From NCBI RefSeq assembly GCF_030440515.1, contig NZ_CP076543.1:4245501-4309500 (forward strand): a DNA stretch of 64,000 nucleotides. Direction: 5' to 3'. The position numbers were made by a program, and so were the translations under genes. Position 1 is the first letter of the stretch. Each line of letters starts with the position of its first letter. This stretch comes from Streptomyces xanthophaeus (GTDB lineage: Bacteria > Actinomycetota > Actinomycetes > Streptomycetales > Streptomycetaceae). Below, piece by piece: positions 49,319 through 59,000 of the stretch. The notes beneath the pieces were generated by a model. That model was not told the DNA's origin and searched no databases. It saw only the letters and a program-made list of their open reading frames with translations.

Positions 49319-50230
49319 TCAGAGGACCCGGGGCAGGCCGGTCACCGACATCACCAGGGAGTAGAGCGAGGTGGTGGCGGTGATGAAGAGGCGGTTGTTC
49401 TTGGCGCCGCCGAACGCGATGTTCGAGACCGGTTCGGGGACGCGCAGGCGGCCGATCAGGGTGCCGTCCGCGGCGTAGCACTGGACGCCGTTCTCCATCG
49501 CGGCCGCCCACAGCCGGCCTTCGTCGTCGAAGCGGATGTTGTCGACCCCGGGGCAGGTGGTGAAGACGCGGTCGTCGGTGAGGGTGCCGTCGTCCGCGAC
49601 CTTGAAGGCGCGGATGTGGCCGGCCCGGGTGTCCGCGGCGTACAGCTCGCTCTCGTCGGGGGAGAAGACCAGGCCGTTGGGGCCGAGGAAGCCGTCGGCG
49701 ACCCTTTGGACCTCGCCGGTCGAGGGGTCGGCCCGGTAGAGGTTGCAGGCGCCGATCTCGCTGGGTGCGCGGTGGCCCTCGTAGTCGCTGGTGATGCCGA
49801 AGTCGGGATCGGAGAACCAGACGGAGCCGTCCGAGCGGACGACCGCGTCGTTCGGGCTGTTGAGCCGCTTGCCGTCGAAGCGGTCGGCGATGACGGTGAG
49901 GCTGCCGTCCGGTTCGGTGCGGGTGACGCGCCGGTTGCCCTGCTCACAGGTGATCAGGCGGCCTTCGCGGTCCAGGGTGTTGCCGTTGGAGTGGCCGGCC
50001 GGGGAGCGGAAGACGGAGACGGCGCCGGTCGCCTCGTCCCAGCGCAGCATCCGGTCGTTGGGGATGTCGCTCCACACCAGTTGCCGCCAGGCGGGCAGGT
50101 AGAGGGGGCCCTCCGCCCAGCGGCAGTCGCCGTACAGCCGGTCCAGCCGGGCGTCGCCGTTGGCGCAGCGGCCGGTCCGGAAGCGTTCGTCCAGAATCTC
50201 GTACAAGGTGAGGTCGGCTATGGCAGACAT
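49319..50230 (-). CDS. SMP-30/gluconolactonase-family protein
   Basis: A 303-residue six-bladed beta-propeller lactonase. Metal-site motifs are visible: an early Glu in RWAEGPLYLP, the Asn in LNSPNDAVVRSDGSVWFSDP, and the Asp in GLVFSPDESELYAADT. Family members hydrolyse sugar lactones. ATG 50230 is preferred over the longer frame because of the AGGGGGA ribosome site. It is divergent from an Lrp-type regulator, which probably controls it. Confidence 0.92.
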   Translation of the reverse strand: MSAIADLTLYEILDERFRTGRCANGDARLDRLYGDCRWAEGPLYLPAWRQLVWSDIPNDRMLRWDEATGAVSVFRSPAGHSNGNTLDREGRLITCEQGNRRVTRTEPDGSLTVIADRFDGKRLNSPNDAVVRSDGSVWFSDPDFGITSDYEGHRAPSEIGACNLYRADPSTGEVQRVADGFLGPNGLVFSPDESELYAADTRAGHIRAFKVADDGTLTDDRVFTTCPGVDNIRFDDEGRLWAAAMENGVQCYAADGTLIGRLRVPEPVSNIAFGGAKNNRLFITATTSLYSLVMSVTGLPRVL

Positions 50231-50251
50231 GATTCCCCCTGGAAGAGTTTC

Positions 50252-50263
50252 ACAGAATTCTGT
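50252..50263. promoter_or_regulatory. Operator candidate between the lactonase and Lrp genes
   Basis: ACAGAATTCTGT, a perfect 12-bp AT-containing palindrome in the 107-base divergent gap. Lrp/AsnC proteins bind such dyads and commonly autoregulate. Confidence 0.5.
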
Positions 50264-50337
50264 TCGGTCTGAGGGTGAGATTGCAGGATCAGGTACCGTC
50301 TTCGCAAGGGTCGACAGACCCATGAGAGGAAGATTGC

Positions 50338-50772
50338 GTGGACGACATCGACCGTGCGCTCGTGCTGCGCCTGCAACAGGACGCCGGCCAGTCGTACGCC
50401 GCTCTCGGCACGGCCGTCGGGCTCTCCGCGGGGGCGACTCACGAGCGGGTCCGGAAGCTGCGCGAGCGCGGGGTGATCCGGCGGACCACCGTCGACGTCG
50501 ACCCGGCGGCCGTCGGCAGTGGAGTCCTGGCCTACGTGATGGTCGACTCCAACGCCTGGATGGGCGAGTCCGGTGCCGACTTCGCCGCGATCCCCGAGAT
50601 CCAGGAGGCGCACATCATCGCGGGCAGCGCGTCCGTGCTGGTCAAGGTGCGTACGGCCTCCACCGAACAGTTGCAGGACGTGCTGCGCCGGCTCTACGCC
50701 ATCGACGGCGTCAGCGGGACGCACGCCACCGTCGTCCTGGACACCTTCTTCGAGCGGCCGCTCCCGCTGTGA
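50338..50772 (+). CDS. Lrp/AsnC-family transcriptional regulator
   Basis: A 144-residue regulator with an N-terminal helix-turn-helix (DDIDRALVLRLQQDAGQSY... to about residue 55, including LSAGATHERVRKL) and a C-terminal RAM/ACT-like sensory domain (about 65-140). GTG 50338 follows GAGAGGA at 50324-50330. It is divergent from the SMP-30 gene and overlaps the DUF2797 gene by four bases. Confidence 0.93.
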   Translation: MDDIDRALVLRLQQDAGQSYAALGTAVGLSAGATHERVRKLRERGVIRRTTVDVDPAAVGSGVLAYVMVDSNAWMGESGADFAAIPEIQEAHIIAGSASVLVKVRTASTEQLQDVLRRLYAIDGVSGTHATVVLDTFFERPLPL

Positions 50773-51662
50773 CCTGGTGGTGCACCGGGATCCGGTGGCA
50801 GGACGGCCGACCCGCCATCGGGTGGTACGGGGAGGGGCGCGGCGAGCGGGTGAGCGAGCTCGCGTACGGGCAGCGGATCGCCTTCGCCGCCCGCGGGGAG
50901 CGGCACTGCCTCGGCGTGCGGCGGGTCGGGAAGCGGACGCCCTGCCCCACGGCGGACACCGTGCCGGGCCGCGCGGGGAACGCGCAGTGCCCCGGGTGCG
51001 CGCGCCTCGACCGGTCGTTCTCCGTGGCGGCCGACACCAACGCCGCCGATCCGCGCACCTACCGGGTCTACCTGGCCTGGTTCGGTCCCGGCATGGTCAA
51101 GGTCGGGATCACCGCCGAGGAGCGCGGCTCGGCCCGGCTGCTGGAGCAGGGAGCGGTGGCATGGGCCTGGCTCGGCCGTGGTCCGCTGATGGCCACCCGG
51201 CGCACCGAGGAGCTGCTGAGGGCGGCGCTCGGGGTGCCCGACCGGATCGCGTACGCCCGTAAGCGCGGAGTACGGGCCCACCTGCCGGCCGCGCCCGAGC
51301 GGGCCCGGGAGGTCGCCGAGCTGCACGCACGGGCGGCGGCGCTGGCCGGGTGGCCGGAGTCGCTGGAGCGGGTGGAGTGCGAAGTGGCCGACCATGCGGG
51401 GGCGTTCGGGCTGGACGCCCTGCCGGGCCTGCCCGGGCCGGCGCGGGTGCTCACGGAGATGGTGTCCGGCGGGTCCGTCGTGGGCCGGCTGGCGGGCGCG
51501 GCCGGTCCCGATCTGCACCTCGCCGACGGGCTCGTGGTGGACACCCGGCTGCTGGCGGGCTGGGAGCTCGCCGCTCCGGGGGACGAGGCCGTGACCTCGG
51601 TCCCGACGGCGCAGATCCCGTCCGCCGCCGCGGCCCCCACCGAGCAGGGCGGGCTGTTCTGA
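50769..51662 (+). CDS. DUF2797 protein
   Basis: A 297-residue protein with a Cys-containing N-terminal half (CPTADTV, QCPGCARLD, a possible zinc site) and a segment YRVYLAWFGPGMVKVGIT that resembles a GIY-YIG-type core strand pattern. Known in Streptomyces as DUF2797; function unestablished. GTG 50769 overlaps the Lrp stop by four bases, so it is translated with the regulator. Confidence 0.8.
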   Translation: MTWWCTGIRWQDGRPAIGWYGEGRGERVSELAYGQRIAFAARGERHCLGVRRVGKRTPCPTADTVPGRAGNAQCPGCARLDRSFSVAADTNAADPRTYRVYLAWFGPGMVKVGITAEERGSARLLEQGAVAWAWLGRGPLMATRRTEELLRAALGVPDRIAYARKRGVRAHLPAAPERAREVAELHARAAALAGWPESLERVECEVADHAGAFGLDALPGLPGPARVLTEMVSGGSVVGRLAGAAGPDLHLADGLVVDTRLLAGWELAAPGDEAVTSVPTAQIPSAAAAPTEQGGLF

Positions 51663-51777
51663 CACCGGGGGACCGCAGCCCGGGTCGTGGCGTCCATGGT
51701 CAAAACTTGGATCCCTTTGGCCTTTCGGGGCCGATTCCGGTGGACATGCCAGGGGCGCTCCGCCGAGGGTGTTCGAC

Positions 51778-52116
51778 ATGACCACTCAGCCGGTACCGGC
51801 CTTCGAACCGCCTTATGTCATGGCCGTTTTCAGCAACATCCGCACCGACGACGACAGCGGATACCCCGAGGTCCTCGCACGGATGAAGGAGATCGTCCGG
51901 ACGAACCCGGGGTACCTCGGCTACGAGTCCGCGCGTGACCCGGGAGGGCTCGGCATCACCGTCGCCTACTTCCGCGACCACGAGTCCCTCACCGTGTGGC
52001 GCAAGGACCTGGAGCACCAGGCGGCCATGAAGCAGGGCCGCTCCGACTGGTACGACAGCTACACCCTGCACGTCGCGACCGTCGAGCGGAGCCACGGCTT
52101 TGTCCGCAACGGCTGA
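51778..52116 (+). CDS. Antibiotic biosynthesis monooxygenase (ABM)-domain protein
   Basis: A 112-residue single-domain ferredoxin-like protein (YPEVLARMKEIVRTNPGYLGYESARD), of the ABM/heme-degrading superfamily; substrate unknown. ATG 51778 is favoured by GAGGGTG upstream; GTG 51769 would add three residues. Its 3' end overlaps the amidohydrolase start by 17 bases, so the two are coupled and may act in one catabolic step. Confidence 0.85.
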   Translation: MTTQPVPAFEPPYVMAVFSNIRTDDDSGYPEVLARMKEIVRTNPGYLGYESARDPGGLGITVAYFRDHESLTVWRKDLEHQAAMKQGRSDWYDSYTLHVATVERSHGFVRNG

Positions 52117-52981
52117 GGCGGTCCGCGCCTTCCGGGAGCGGCTCGGGCTGCCCGGACTGGTCGACGTCCACACCCACTTCATGCCCGAGCGGGTCCTGGA
52201 CAAGGTGTGGGACTACTTCGACGCGGTCGGCCCGCTGACCGGCGTCGAGTGGCCCATCACCTACCGGCACGAGGAGGAGCAGCGCGTCGCGCTCCTGCGG
52301 GAGTTCGGGGTCCGGGCCTTCACCGCCATGCTCTACCCGCACAAGCCGACGATGGCCGCCTGGCTCAACGCCTGGTCCGCCGATTTCGCCGCCCGCACCC
52401 CCGACTGCCTGCACACCGCGACGTTCTTCCCGGAGGAGGGCGTGGGCGCGTACGTCCGCCAGGCCGTCGAGTCCGGAGCCCGGATCTTCAAGTCGCACCT
52501 CCAGGTCGGCGGCTACGACCCGAACGACGACCGGCTCGACCCCGTCTGGGGGCTGCTCGCCGAGGCCGGCCTCCCGATCGTGATCCACTGCGCCTCCGGC
52601 CCCGTCCCGGGCAAGCACACCGGACCCGAGCCGATCGCCCGGCTGCTGGCCCGCCACCCGAGGCTGCCGCTGGTCATCGCCCACATGGGCATGCCCGAGT
52701 ACGCCGACTTCCTCGACCTCGCCGACCGGTACGCCGAGGTGCGCCTGGACACCACCATGGCCTTCACCGACTTCTCCGAGCAGATGTGCGGCTTCCCGCC
52801 CGGGGATCTCGGACGCCTCGCGGACCTCGGCGACCGGATCCTCCTCGGCACCGACTTCCCGAACATCCCCTACCCCTACGAGCACCAGCTCGCCGCGCTC
52901 GAACGGCTCGGCCTCGGCGACGACTGGCTGCGGGCGGTCTGCCACGACAACGGCGCCCGGCTGTTCCGCCTCGACGGCTGA
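52100..52981 (+). CDS. Amidohydrolase family 2 (ACMSD-like) metal-dependent hydrolase
   Basis: A 293-residue TIM-barrel hydrolase or decarboxylase. Metal motifs: VDVHTHFMP at the N-terminus, His in IVIHCASGP, His in VIAHMGMPE, and Asp in LGTDFPNIPYPYE. Family members act on aromatic acids or related compounds. TTG 52100 overlaps the preceding gene; a GTG nearby is an alternative. Coupled to the ABM-domain gene. Confidence 0.9.
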   Translation: MSATAEAVRAFRERLGLPGLVDVHTHFMPERVLDKVWDYFDAVGPLTGVEWPITYRHEEEQRVALLREFGVRAFTAMLYPHKPTMAAWLNAWSADFAARTPDCLHTATFFPEEGVGAYVRQAVESGARIFKSHLQVGGYDPNDDRLDPVWGLLAEAGLPIVIHCASGPVPGKHTGPEPIARLLARHPRLPLVIAHMGMPEYADFLDLADRYAEVRLDTTMAFTDFSEQMCGFPPGDLGRLADLGDRILLGTDFPNIPYPYEHQLAALERLGLGDDWLRAVCHDNGARLFRLDG

Positions 52982-53089
52982 GGCCCCTGCGCCCTGCTCC
53001 TCCTGCGCCCTTCCTTCCCGGATTCCTTTCTCAGGAAATTCACAGGAAGGCACAAGAACGCTCTCAGAGGCACGGGACAGCGTTTCGGT

Positions 53090-53857
53090 ATGACTGCGAC
53101 GACCACCTCCCATGCGTCCACGTCCACCAACCACCCCGCGGCCCTGGTGCGGCCCGACGGCGGCCCCTGCCGGGTACTCGTCGTCGACGACGAGGCCTCG
53201 CTCTCCGAGCTGCTGTCCATGGCCCTGCGCTACGAGGGCTGCGAGGTCCGCACCGCCGGCGACGGGGCGGGCGCGGTACGGGCGGCACGCGAGTTCCGGC
53301 CCGACGTGGTCGTCCTCGACATCATGCTTCCCGACATGGACGGCCTGGCCGTCCTCGGGCGCCTGCGCCGGGAGATCCCCCAGGTGCCCGTCCTGTTCCT
53401 GACCGCCAAGGACTCGCTGGAGGACCGGATCGCGGGTCTCACGGCGGGCGGCGACGACTACGTCACCAAGCCCTTCAGCCTGGAGGAGGTCGTGGCCCGC
53501 CTGCGCGGCCTGGTCCGGCGCTCCGGCGCGGCACAGGCCGCGCGCGGCGGTTCGGTGCTGACCGTCGGAGATCTGCGGCTGGACGAGGACAGCCACGAGG
53601 TGGTGCGGGGCGGCCGGGAGATCCACCTGACCGCCACCGAGTTCGAGCTGCTGCGCTACCTGATGCGCAACCCCCGGCGCGTGCTGAGCAAGGCGCAGAT
53701 CCTGGACCGGGTGTGGTCCTACGACTTCGGCGGCCAGGCCAATGTGGTCGAGCTGTACATCTCCTACCTGCGCAGGAAGCTGGACAGCGGCCTCGGTATG
53801 CCGCCGATGATCCACACCCGGCGCGGCGCCGGTTACCTGATCAAGCCGGCCGAGTAG
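53090..53857 (+). CDS. OmpR/PhoB-family response regulator
   Basis: A 255-residue regulator with receiver domain at about residues 20-140 (acidic DDE, phospho-acceptor Asp in VVVLDIMLP, Lys in VTKPFSLEE) and a winged-helix DNA-binding domain at about 155-253 (LTATEFELLRYLMRNPRRVL). Its TAG stop overlaps the kinase GTG start by one base. The upstream gap contains TTCACAGG-like direct repeats suited to OmpR-type binding. Confidence 0.95.
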   Translation: MTATTTSHASTSTNHPAALVRPDGGPCRVLVVDDEASLSELLSMALRYEGCEVRTAGDGAGAVRAAREFRPDVVVLDIMLPDMDGLAVLGRLRREIPQVPVLFLTAKDSLEDRIAGLTAGGDDYVTKPFSLEEVVARLRGLVRRSGAAQAARGGSVLTVGDLRLDEDSHEVVRGGREIHLTATEFELLRYLMRNPRRVLSKAQILDRVWSYDFGGQANVVELYISYLRRKLDSGLGMPPMIHTRRGAGYLIKPAE

Positions 53858-55395
53858 TGGCCTTCCGCACGAAACGGCGACCGCGCGGCCGCCGGCCCTG
53901 GTCGCTGCGTACCCGGCTCGTCGTCTCGGCGGTGGCGCTGATCGCCGTCGTGGGTGCGGCCATCGGGACCGTCACCACCTTCGCCCTGCGCTCGTACCTG
54001 GTCACCGAGCTCGACGACCAGCTGAAGGCTTCCGTGAAGATGGCCGTCCGGGCGCCCGGCGGGAAGCCGGCCCGGGAGAACAGCGCCGGCTTCGTCATGG
54101 CTCCCGGCAGCCCGCTGGACGCCGCCGGGATCCGGCTCGATCCCTCCGGGACCGTCCTCGGGACGGCCCGCAACGTCCGCGCCGAGGGATGGTCGGTCGA
54201 GCAGCCGCCGCCGCTGACCGAGGCCCAGGGCAAGGCCCTCGCCCGGGCCGCCCGGACGGTCGCGGACGGCAGGCCGGAGCCGGTGGACGCGGAGCTCCCG
54301 GGCCTCGGCAGCTACCGGGTGCTGCTCGCGCCCGACGGCACTCTCGCCCTCGGTTTCCCCCTGAGTGACGTCGACTCCACCGTGCGCACCCTGATCGGGG
54401 TGGAGCTGTGCGTCACCCTGGCGGGGCTGATCGCGGCCTCCCTCGCCGGGCAGGCCCTGGTCGGGGTCGCACTGCGCCCGCTGCGCCGGGTGGCCGCCAC
54501 CGCCACCCGGGTCTCCGAACTTCCCCTCCACAAGGGCGAGCCCGCCCTCCACGAGCGGGTTCCCGACGCCGAGGCCGACCCCCGCACCGAAGTGGGCCAG
54601 GTCGGCGCGGCCCTCAACCGGTTGCTGGGCCATGTCTCCTCCGCCCTCACCGCCCGCCAGCAGAGCGAGATGCAGGTCCGGCAGTTCGTCGCCGACGCCA
54701 GCCACGAGCTGCGCACCCCGCTGGCCTCCATCCGCGGCTACGCCGAGCTGACCCGCCGGGGACGGGAGGAACCGGGTCCCGACACCCGCCACGCCCTGGG
54801 CCGGATCGAATCCGAGGCCACCCGGATGACCGGCCTGGTCGAGGACCTGCTGCTGCTGGCCCGGCTCGACGCCGGCCGCCCGCTCTCCACCGGTGACACC
54901 GACACCGACCTGGCCCCGCTCGTCGTCGATGCCATCAGCGACGCCCGGGCCGCGGGACCCGGGCACCACTGGCGCCTGAGCCTGCCCGAGGAACCGGCCC
55001 CGATCCGGGCCGACCCGGCACGGATCCAGCAGGTGCTGGTCAACCTGCTCGCCAACGCCCGTACGCACACCCCTCCGGGCACCACCGTCACCGCGCACGT
55101 TTCACGTGAAACATCCGCCGTCCGGCTGCGCATCGAGGACGACGGACCCGGCATCGCACCCGACCTGCTCCCCCGCGTCTTCGAGCGCTTCGCCCGCGGC
55201 GACGCCTCCCGCTCCCGCGCGGCGGGATCCACCGGGCTCGGGCTGGCCATCGTCCAGGCCGTGGTCACCGCGCACGGCGGGCGGGTCGGTGTGCGGAGCG
55301 AGCCCGGACGGACCTGCTTCGAGGTCCTGCTGCCGCACGCGCAGTCGGACCGGACGGACTCACAGGCGGGGCACAGGCTCAGCACACAGCGGTGA
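53857..55395 (+). CDS. Sensor histidine kinase (HAMP, HisKA, HATPase)
   Basis: A 512-residue membrane kinase. Two membrane helices (about residues 22-45 and 180-205) flank an extracellular domain. HAMP follows, then the HisKA box FVADASHELRTPLASIRGY (phospho-His near residue 287), and the HATPase domain with N-box QVLVNLLANARTHTPPG, G1 EDDGPGIAPDL and G2 GSTGLGLAIVQAV. A perfect parS site encodes HVSRET in the strand after the N-box. GTG 53857 is coupled to the regulator; the likely targets are the two glycosyltransferases downstream. Confidence 0.95.
   Translation: MAFRTKRRPRGRRPWSLRTRLVVSAVALIAVVGAAIGTVTTFALRSYLVTELDDQLKASVKMAVRAPGGKPARENSAGFVMAPGSPLDAAGIRLDPSGTVLGTARNVRAEGWSVEQPPPLTEAQGKALARAARTVADGRPEPVDAELPGLGSYRVLLAPDGTLALGFPLSDVDSTVRTLIGVELCVTLAGLIAASLAGQALVGVALRPLRRVAATATRVSELPLHKGEPALHERVPDAEADPRTEVGQVGAALNRLLGHVSSALTARQQSEMQVRQFVADASHELRTPLASIRGYAELTRRGREEPGPDTRHALGRIESEATRMTGLVEDLLLLARLDAGRPLSTGDTDTDLAPLVVDAISDARAAGPGHHWRLSLPEEPAPIRADPARIQQVLVNLLANARTHTPPGTTVTAHVSRETSAVRLRIEDDGPGIAPDLLPRVFERFARGDASRSRAAGSTGLGLAIVQAVVTAHGGRVGVRSEPGRTCFEVLLPHAQSDRTDSQAGHRLSTQR
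55099..55112. other. parS site 7
   Basis: Perfect GTTTCACGTGAAAC inside the sensor kinase gene, within the ATPase-domain coding sequence. The residues it dictates (HVSRET) lie between conserved N-box and G1 box. Confidence 0.92.
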
Positions 55396-55420
55396 CAGGG
55401 CGCCCCGCGAGTGTCGGACC

Positions 55421-56689
55421 ATGCGAACCGACACCTCTACCGGGGCCCTTCCGGCACGGGCGCCCCTCGCGCCCGTGCCCGGCGAGCCCGTCCTCGACGT
55501 GGTGATCCCTGTCTTCAACGAGGAGAAGGACCTCGGCCCGTGCGTCCGCAGACTGCACGAGCACCTCAGCCGGACCTTCCCCTATCCCTTCCGGATCACG
55601 GTCGCCGACAACGCGAGCACCGACCGCACTCCCGAGGTCGCGCGGGGGCTCGCCGCCGCGCTGGACGGCGTACGCAGCACCCGCCTGGAGGAGAAGGGCC
55701 GGGGCAGGGCCCTGCGCCAGGTGTGGTCCGGTTCGGACGCCCCCGTCCTCGCCTACATGGACGTGGACCTCTCCACCGACCTCAACGCCCTGCTGCCGCT
55801 GGTCGCACCGCTGATCTCCGGCCACTCCGACCTCGCCATCGGCACCCGCCTGGCCCGGTCCTCACGGGTGGTGCGGGGCGCGAAGCGGGAGTTCATCTCG
55901 CGTGCCTACAACCTCCTCCTGAGGTCCTCCCTCGCCGCCCGGTTCAGCGACGCGCAGTGCGGGTTCAAGGCGATCCGGCGTGAGGTCGCCGAGCGGCTGC
56001 TGCCGCTGGTGGAGGACACGGGCTGGTTCTTCGACACCGAACTGCTCGTGCTCGCCGAACGGGCCGGGCTGCGGATCCACGAGGTGCCGGTGGACTGGGT
56101 CGACGACCCCGACTCCACCGTCCACATCGTCCGGACCGCCACCGAGGACCTCAAGGGCGTCTGGCGCGTGGGCCGGGCCCTGGCGGTCGGCGCGCTCCCG
56201 CTGGACCGGCTCGCCCGCCCCTTCGGCGACGATCCGCGCGACCGCGCCGCACTGCCCGGAGTGGAGGGCGGACTCGCCCGCCAGCTGCTCGGCTTCTGCG
56301 CCGTCGGAGCGCTGTCCACCGTGCTCTACCTGCTCCTGTACTCCGCCTTCCGCGCCGGGACCGGCCCGCAGTTCGCCAACGGCGCCGCGCTGCTGCTCTC
56401 CGCGCTCGCCAACACCGCCGCCAACCGCCGGCTCACCTTCGGCGTGCGCGGCCGGGACCGGGCCGTGCGCCACCAGGCCCAGGGCCTCGTGGTGTTCGGC
56501 ATCGGGCTGGCCCTCACCAGCGGCTCCCTCGCCGCGCTCGGTGCGGCCACCGCCGATCCCGCGCACAGCACCGAACTGGCCGTGCTGATCACCGCCAACC
56601 TCGCCGCCACCGTGCTGCGCTTCCTGCTCTTCCGCGCCTGGGTCTTCCCCGAGCGGCGCGACACTCCCGTGAAGGACGACATTCGATGA
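55421..56689 (+). CDS. Family 2 glycosyltransferase with C-terminal GtrA domain (DPM-synthase-like)
   Basis: A 422-residue protein. The N-terminal GT2 domain (about residues 28-260; VIPVFNEEKDL, metal-binding YMDVDLSTDL) resembles polyprenol-phosphate mannose/glucose synthases. The C-terminal GtrA-like domain has about four membrane helices (from about 285; LLGFCAVGALSTVLYL). It probably makes a polyprenyl-phosphate sugar. It overlaps the next glycosyltransferase gene by four bases, which could use that donor. Confidence 0.92.
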   Translation: MRTDTSTGALPARAPLAPVPGEPVLDVVIPVFNEEKDLGPCVRRLHEHLSRTFPYPFRITVADNASTDRTPEVARGLAAALDGVRSTRLEEKGRGRALRQVWSGSDAPVLAYMDVDLSTDLNALLPLVAPLISGHSDLAIGTRLARSSRVVRGAKREFISRAYNLLLRSSLAARFSDAQCGFKAIRREVAERLLPLVEDTGWFFDTELLVLAERAGLRIHEVPVDWVDDPDSTVHIVRTATEDLKGVWRVGRALAVGALPLDRLARPFGDDPRDRAALPGVEGGLARQLLGFCAVGALSTVLYLLLYSAFRAGTGPQFANGAALLLSALANTAANRRLTFGVRGRDRAVRHQAQGLVVFGIGLALTSGSLAALGAATADPAHSTELAVLITANLAATVLRFLLFRAWVFPERRDTPVKDDIR

Positions 56690-58878
56690 CCACGGCAGCA
56701 CCCTCGCTCTTCCCGGTCCCCGAGGCCCGCGCCGGTACCGGCCGCCGCGCGGCGGCCGACCGCCCCCGCTGGGAACTCCCCGCCCTGGCCGGGCTGCTGA
56801 TCGCCACCGCCGCCCTGCTCCTGTGGGACCTCGGCTCCTCCGGCTACGCCAACTCCTTCTACTCCGCCGCCGTGCAGGCGGGCAGTGAGAGCTGGAAGGC
56901 CTTCTTCTTCGGCTCCTCCGACGCCGGCAACTCCATCACCGTCGACAAGCCCCCGGCGGCCCTGTGGCCGATGATGCTGTCCGTCCGGCTCTTCGGGCTC
57001 GGCGCCTGGCAGATCCTCGTACCGCAGGCCCTGATGGGTGTTGCGACCACCGGTGTGCTGTACGCCGCCGTGCGCCGCCAGTTCGGTCCCGCGGCCGGGC
57101 TGCTGAGCGGCGCCGCCTTCGCGCTGACGCCCGTCGCCGCGCTGATGTTCCGTTTCAACAACCCCGACGCGCTGCTGACCCTGCTGCTGACCGTCACCGT
57201 GTACTGCGTGCTGCGCGCCCTCGACGGGGCCCGCACCCAGTGGCTGGTCTGGGCCGGGGTGGCGGTCGGTTTCGCCTTCCTCACCAAGACCCTGCAGGCC
57301 TTCGTCATCCTGCCGCCGCTGGCCCTCCTGTACGCCGTCTGCGCGCCCACCCGGCTGCGCAAGCGGCTCGGCCAGTTGCTGCTGGCGGGGCTCGCGATGG
57401 TGGTGGCCGGCGGCTGGTGGGTCGCCGTCGTCGAGCTGTGGCCGGCCTCCTCCCGCCCGTACATCGGCGGCTCGCAGAACAACTCCTTCCTGGAGCTCAC
57501 CCTCGGCTACAACGGCCTCGGCCGGATCAACGGCAACGAGACCGGCAGCGTGGGCGGCGGCGGCCGGGGCGGCGCCGGTGGCGGCGGTGGCGGAGGCTGG
57601 GGAGAGACCGGCATCGACCGGCTCTTCTCGGGCAACATCGGCGGGCAGATCGCGTGGCTGCTGCCGGCGGCCCTGGTCCTGCTGGTGGCCGGTCTGCTGA
57701 TCACCTGGCGGGCGCGCCGGGCCACCGACTCGCTGGAGGGCATGGCCCGGGCGGCGTTCCTGGCCTGGGGCGGTTCGATGCTGATCACCGTGGCCGTCTT
57801 CAGCTACATGCAGGGCATCTTCCACGAGTACTACACCGTGGCGCTGGCGCCGTTCGTGGCCGCCCTGATCGGCATGGGCGTCGCCGTGCTGTGGGAGGAG
57901 CGGGGCGGCAAGGCCGCCGCGCTCACCCTGTCCGGCACGCTCGCCCTGACGGCGGTCTGGTCGTACGTGCTGCTCGGCCGCGCCACCGGCTATCTGCCGT
58001 GGCTGCGCTGGGCGGTCCTGGTGGGCGGGCTGCTCGTCGCGGCCGCGCTGCCGTTCGCAGCGCGGGCCGGGCGCCGGGCGCTGCAGGCCACGGCGGCACT
58101 GGGCGTGGCGGTGGCGCTGGCCGGGCCGTTCGCGTACTGCCTGACCACGGTGGGCACGGCGCACACCGGCTCCATCGTGACCGCCGGACCGGCGGTGGCG
58201 GGCGGCCGGGGCGGACCGGGCGGGATGATGGGCGGCCCGGGCGGCTTCGGCGGACCCGGCGAGATGCTCCAGGGTGGCCAGGGCCGCCAGGGCGGGATGC
58301 CGAACGGCGGCCGGCCGGGCGCCGGGCAGCAGGGAGGTGTGCCGCCGCAGGGCGCGATGCCGCAGGGCGGGACGGTTCCGGGCGGTATCCCGCAGGGCCA
58401 GGGCCAGGGCGGTGTGGGTGCGGGGCGCGGTGGCGAGCGGTTCGGCGGCGGCCAGGGCGGTCCCGGCGGCCTGTTGAACGGCGCCCGGGTGAGCGCGGAG
58501 GCCAAGAAGGCCCTCACCACCGACGCCGGCGAGTACACCTGGGCGGCGGCCGCGATCGGCGCCCAGAACGCGGCGAGCTACCAGCTGGCCTCCGAGGCGC
58601 CCGTCATGCCGATCGGCGGCTTCAACGGCAGCGACCCCTCGCCGACCCTGGAGCAGTTCCAGAAGTACGTGCGGGACGGGAAGATCCACTGGTTCATCGG
58701 CCAGAGCACCACCGCCGGCGGCGCCGAGGGCGGCATGCCCGGGGGCGGCGGCCCGGGCGGCGGGGGCGGCCCGGGCGGGGGTACCAGCACGGACATCGAG
58801 ACCTGGGTCAAGGCCACCTTCAAGGCGTCCACGGTCGGCGGAGCCACCTTCTACGACCTGACGGCTCCGACGGCCTGA
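56686..58878 (+). CDS. Family 39-type membrane glycosyltransferase (ArnT/PMT_2-like)
   Basis: A 730-residue protein with about a dozen membrane segments in the first 490 residues. A luminal motif (ITVDKPPAALWPMMLSV) corresponds to the catalytic loop region of PMT_2 enzymes. Gly-rich stretches (a loop near residues 280-310, and a long Gly/Gln/Pro-rich region at about 505-600) precede an extracytoplasmic C-terminal domain. It probably transfers a sugar from the polyprenol donor made by the coupled GT2 protein to a surface acceptor. Confidence 0.9.
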   Translation: MTTAAPSLFPVPEARAGTGRRAAADRPRWELPALAGLLIATAALLLWDLGSSGYANSFYSAAVQAGSESWKAFFFGSSDAGNSITVDKPPAALWPMMLSVRLFGLGAWQILVPQALMGVATTGVLYAAVRRQFGPAAGLLSGAAFALTPVAALMFRFNNPDALLTLLLTVTVYCVLRALDGARTQWLVWAGVAVGFAFLTKTLQAFVILPPLALLYAVCAPTRLRKRLGQLLLAGLAMVVAGGWWVAVVELWPASSRPYIGGSQNNSFLELTLGYNGLGRINGNETGSVGGGGRGGAGGGGGGGWGETGIDRLFSGNIGGQIAWLLPAALVLLVAGLLITWRARRATDSLEGMARAAFLAWGGSMLITVAVFSYMQGIFHEYYTVALAPFVAALIGMGVAVLWEERGGKAAALTLSGTLALTAVWSYVLLGRATGYLPWLRWAVLVGGLLVAAALPFAARAGRRALQATAALGVAVALAGPFAYCLTTVGTAHTGSIVTAGPAVAGGRGGPGGMMGGPGGFGGPGEMLQGGQGRQGGMPNGGRPGAGQQGGVPPQGAMPQGGTVPGGIPQGQGQGGVGAGRGGERFGGGQGGPGGLLNGARVSAEAKKALTTDAGEYTWAAAAIGAQNAASYQLASEAPVMPIGGFNGSDPSPTLEQFQKYVRDGKIHWFIGQSTTAGGAEGGMPGGGGPGGGGGPGGGTSTDIETWVKATFKASTVGGATFYDLTAPTA

Positions 58879-59000
58879 TCCGGCCTCACGGCAGCGGACC
58901 CCGCCCGCTGTTCCGGCCCGATCGCCGGGGCACCCCCTAGCATCAAGAGGGCAGACCGGGCATTCCGGGCTGATCCGCCTGTCGTGAGGAGGGTGCCTGC

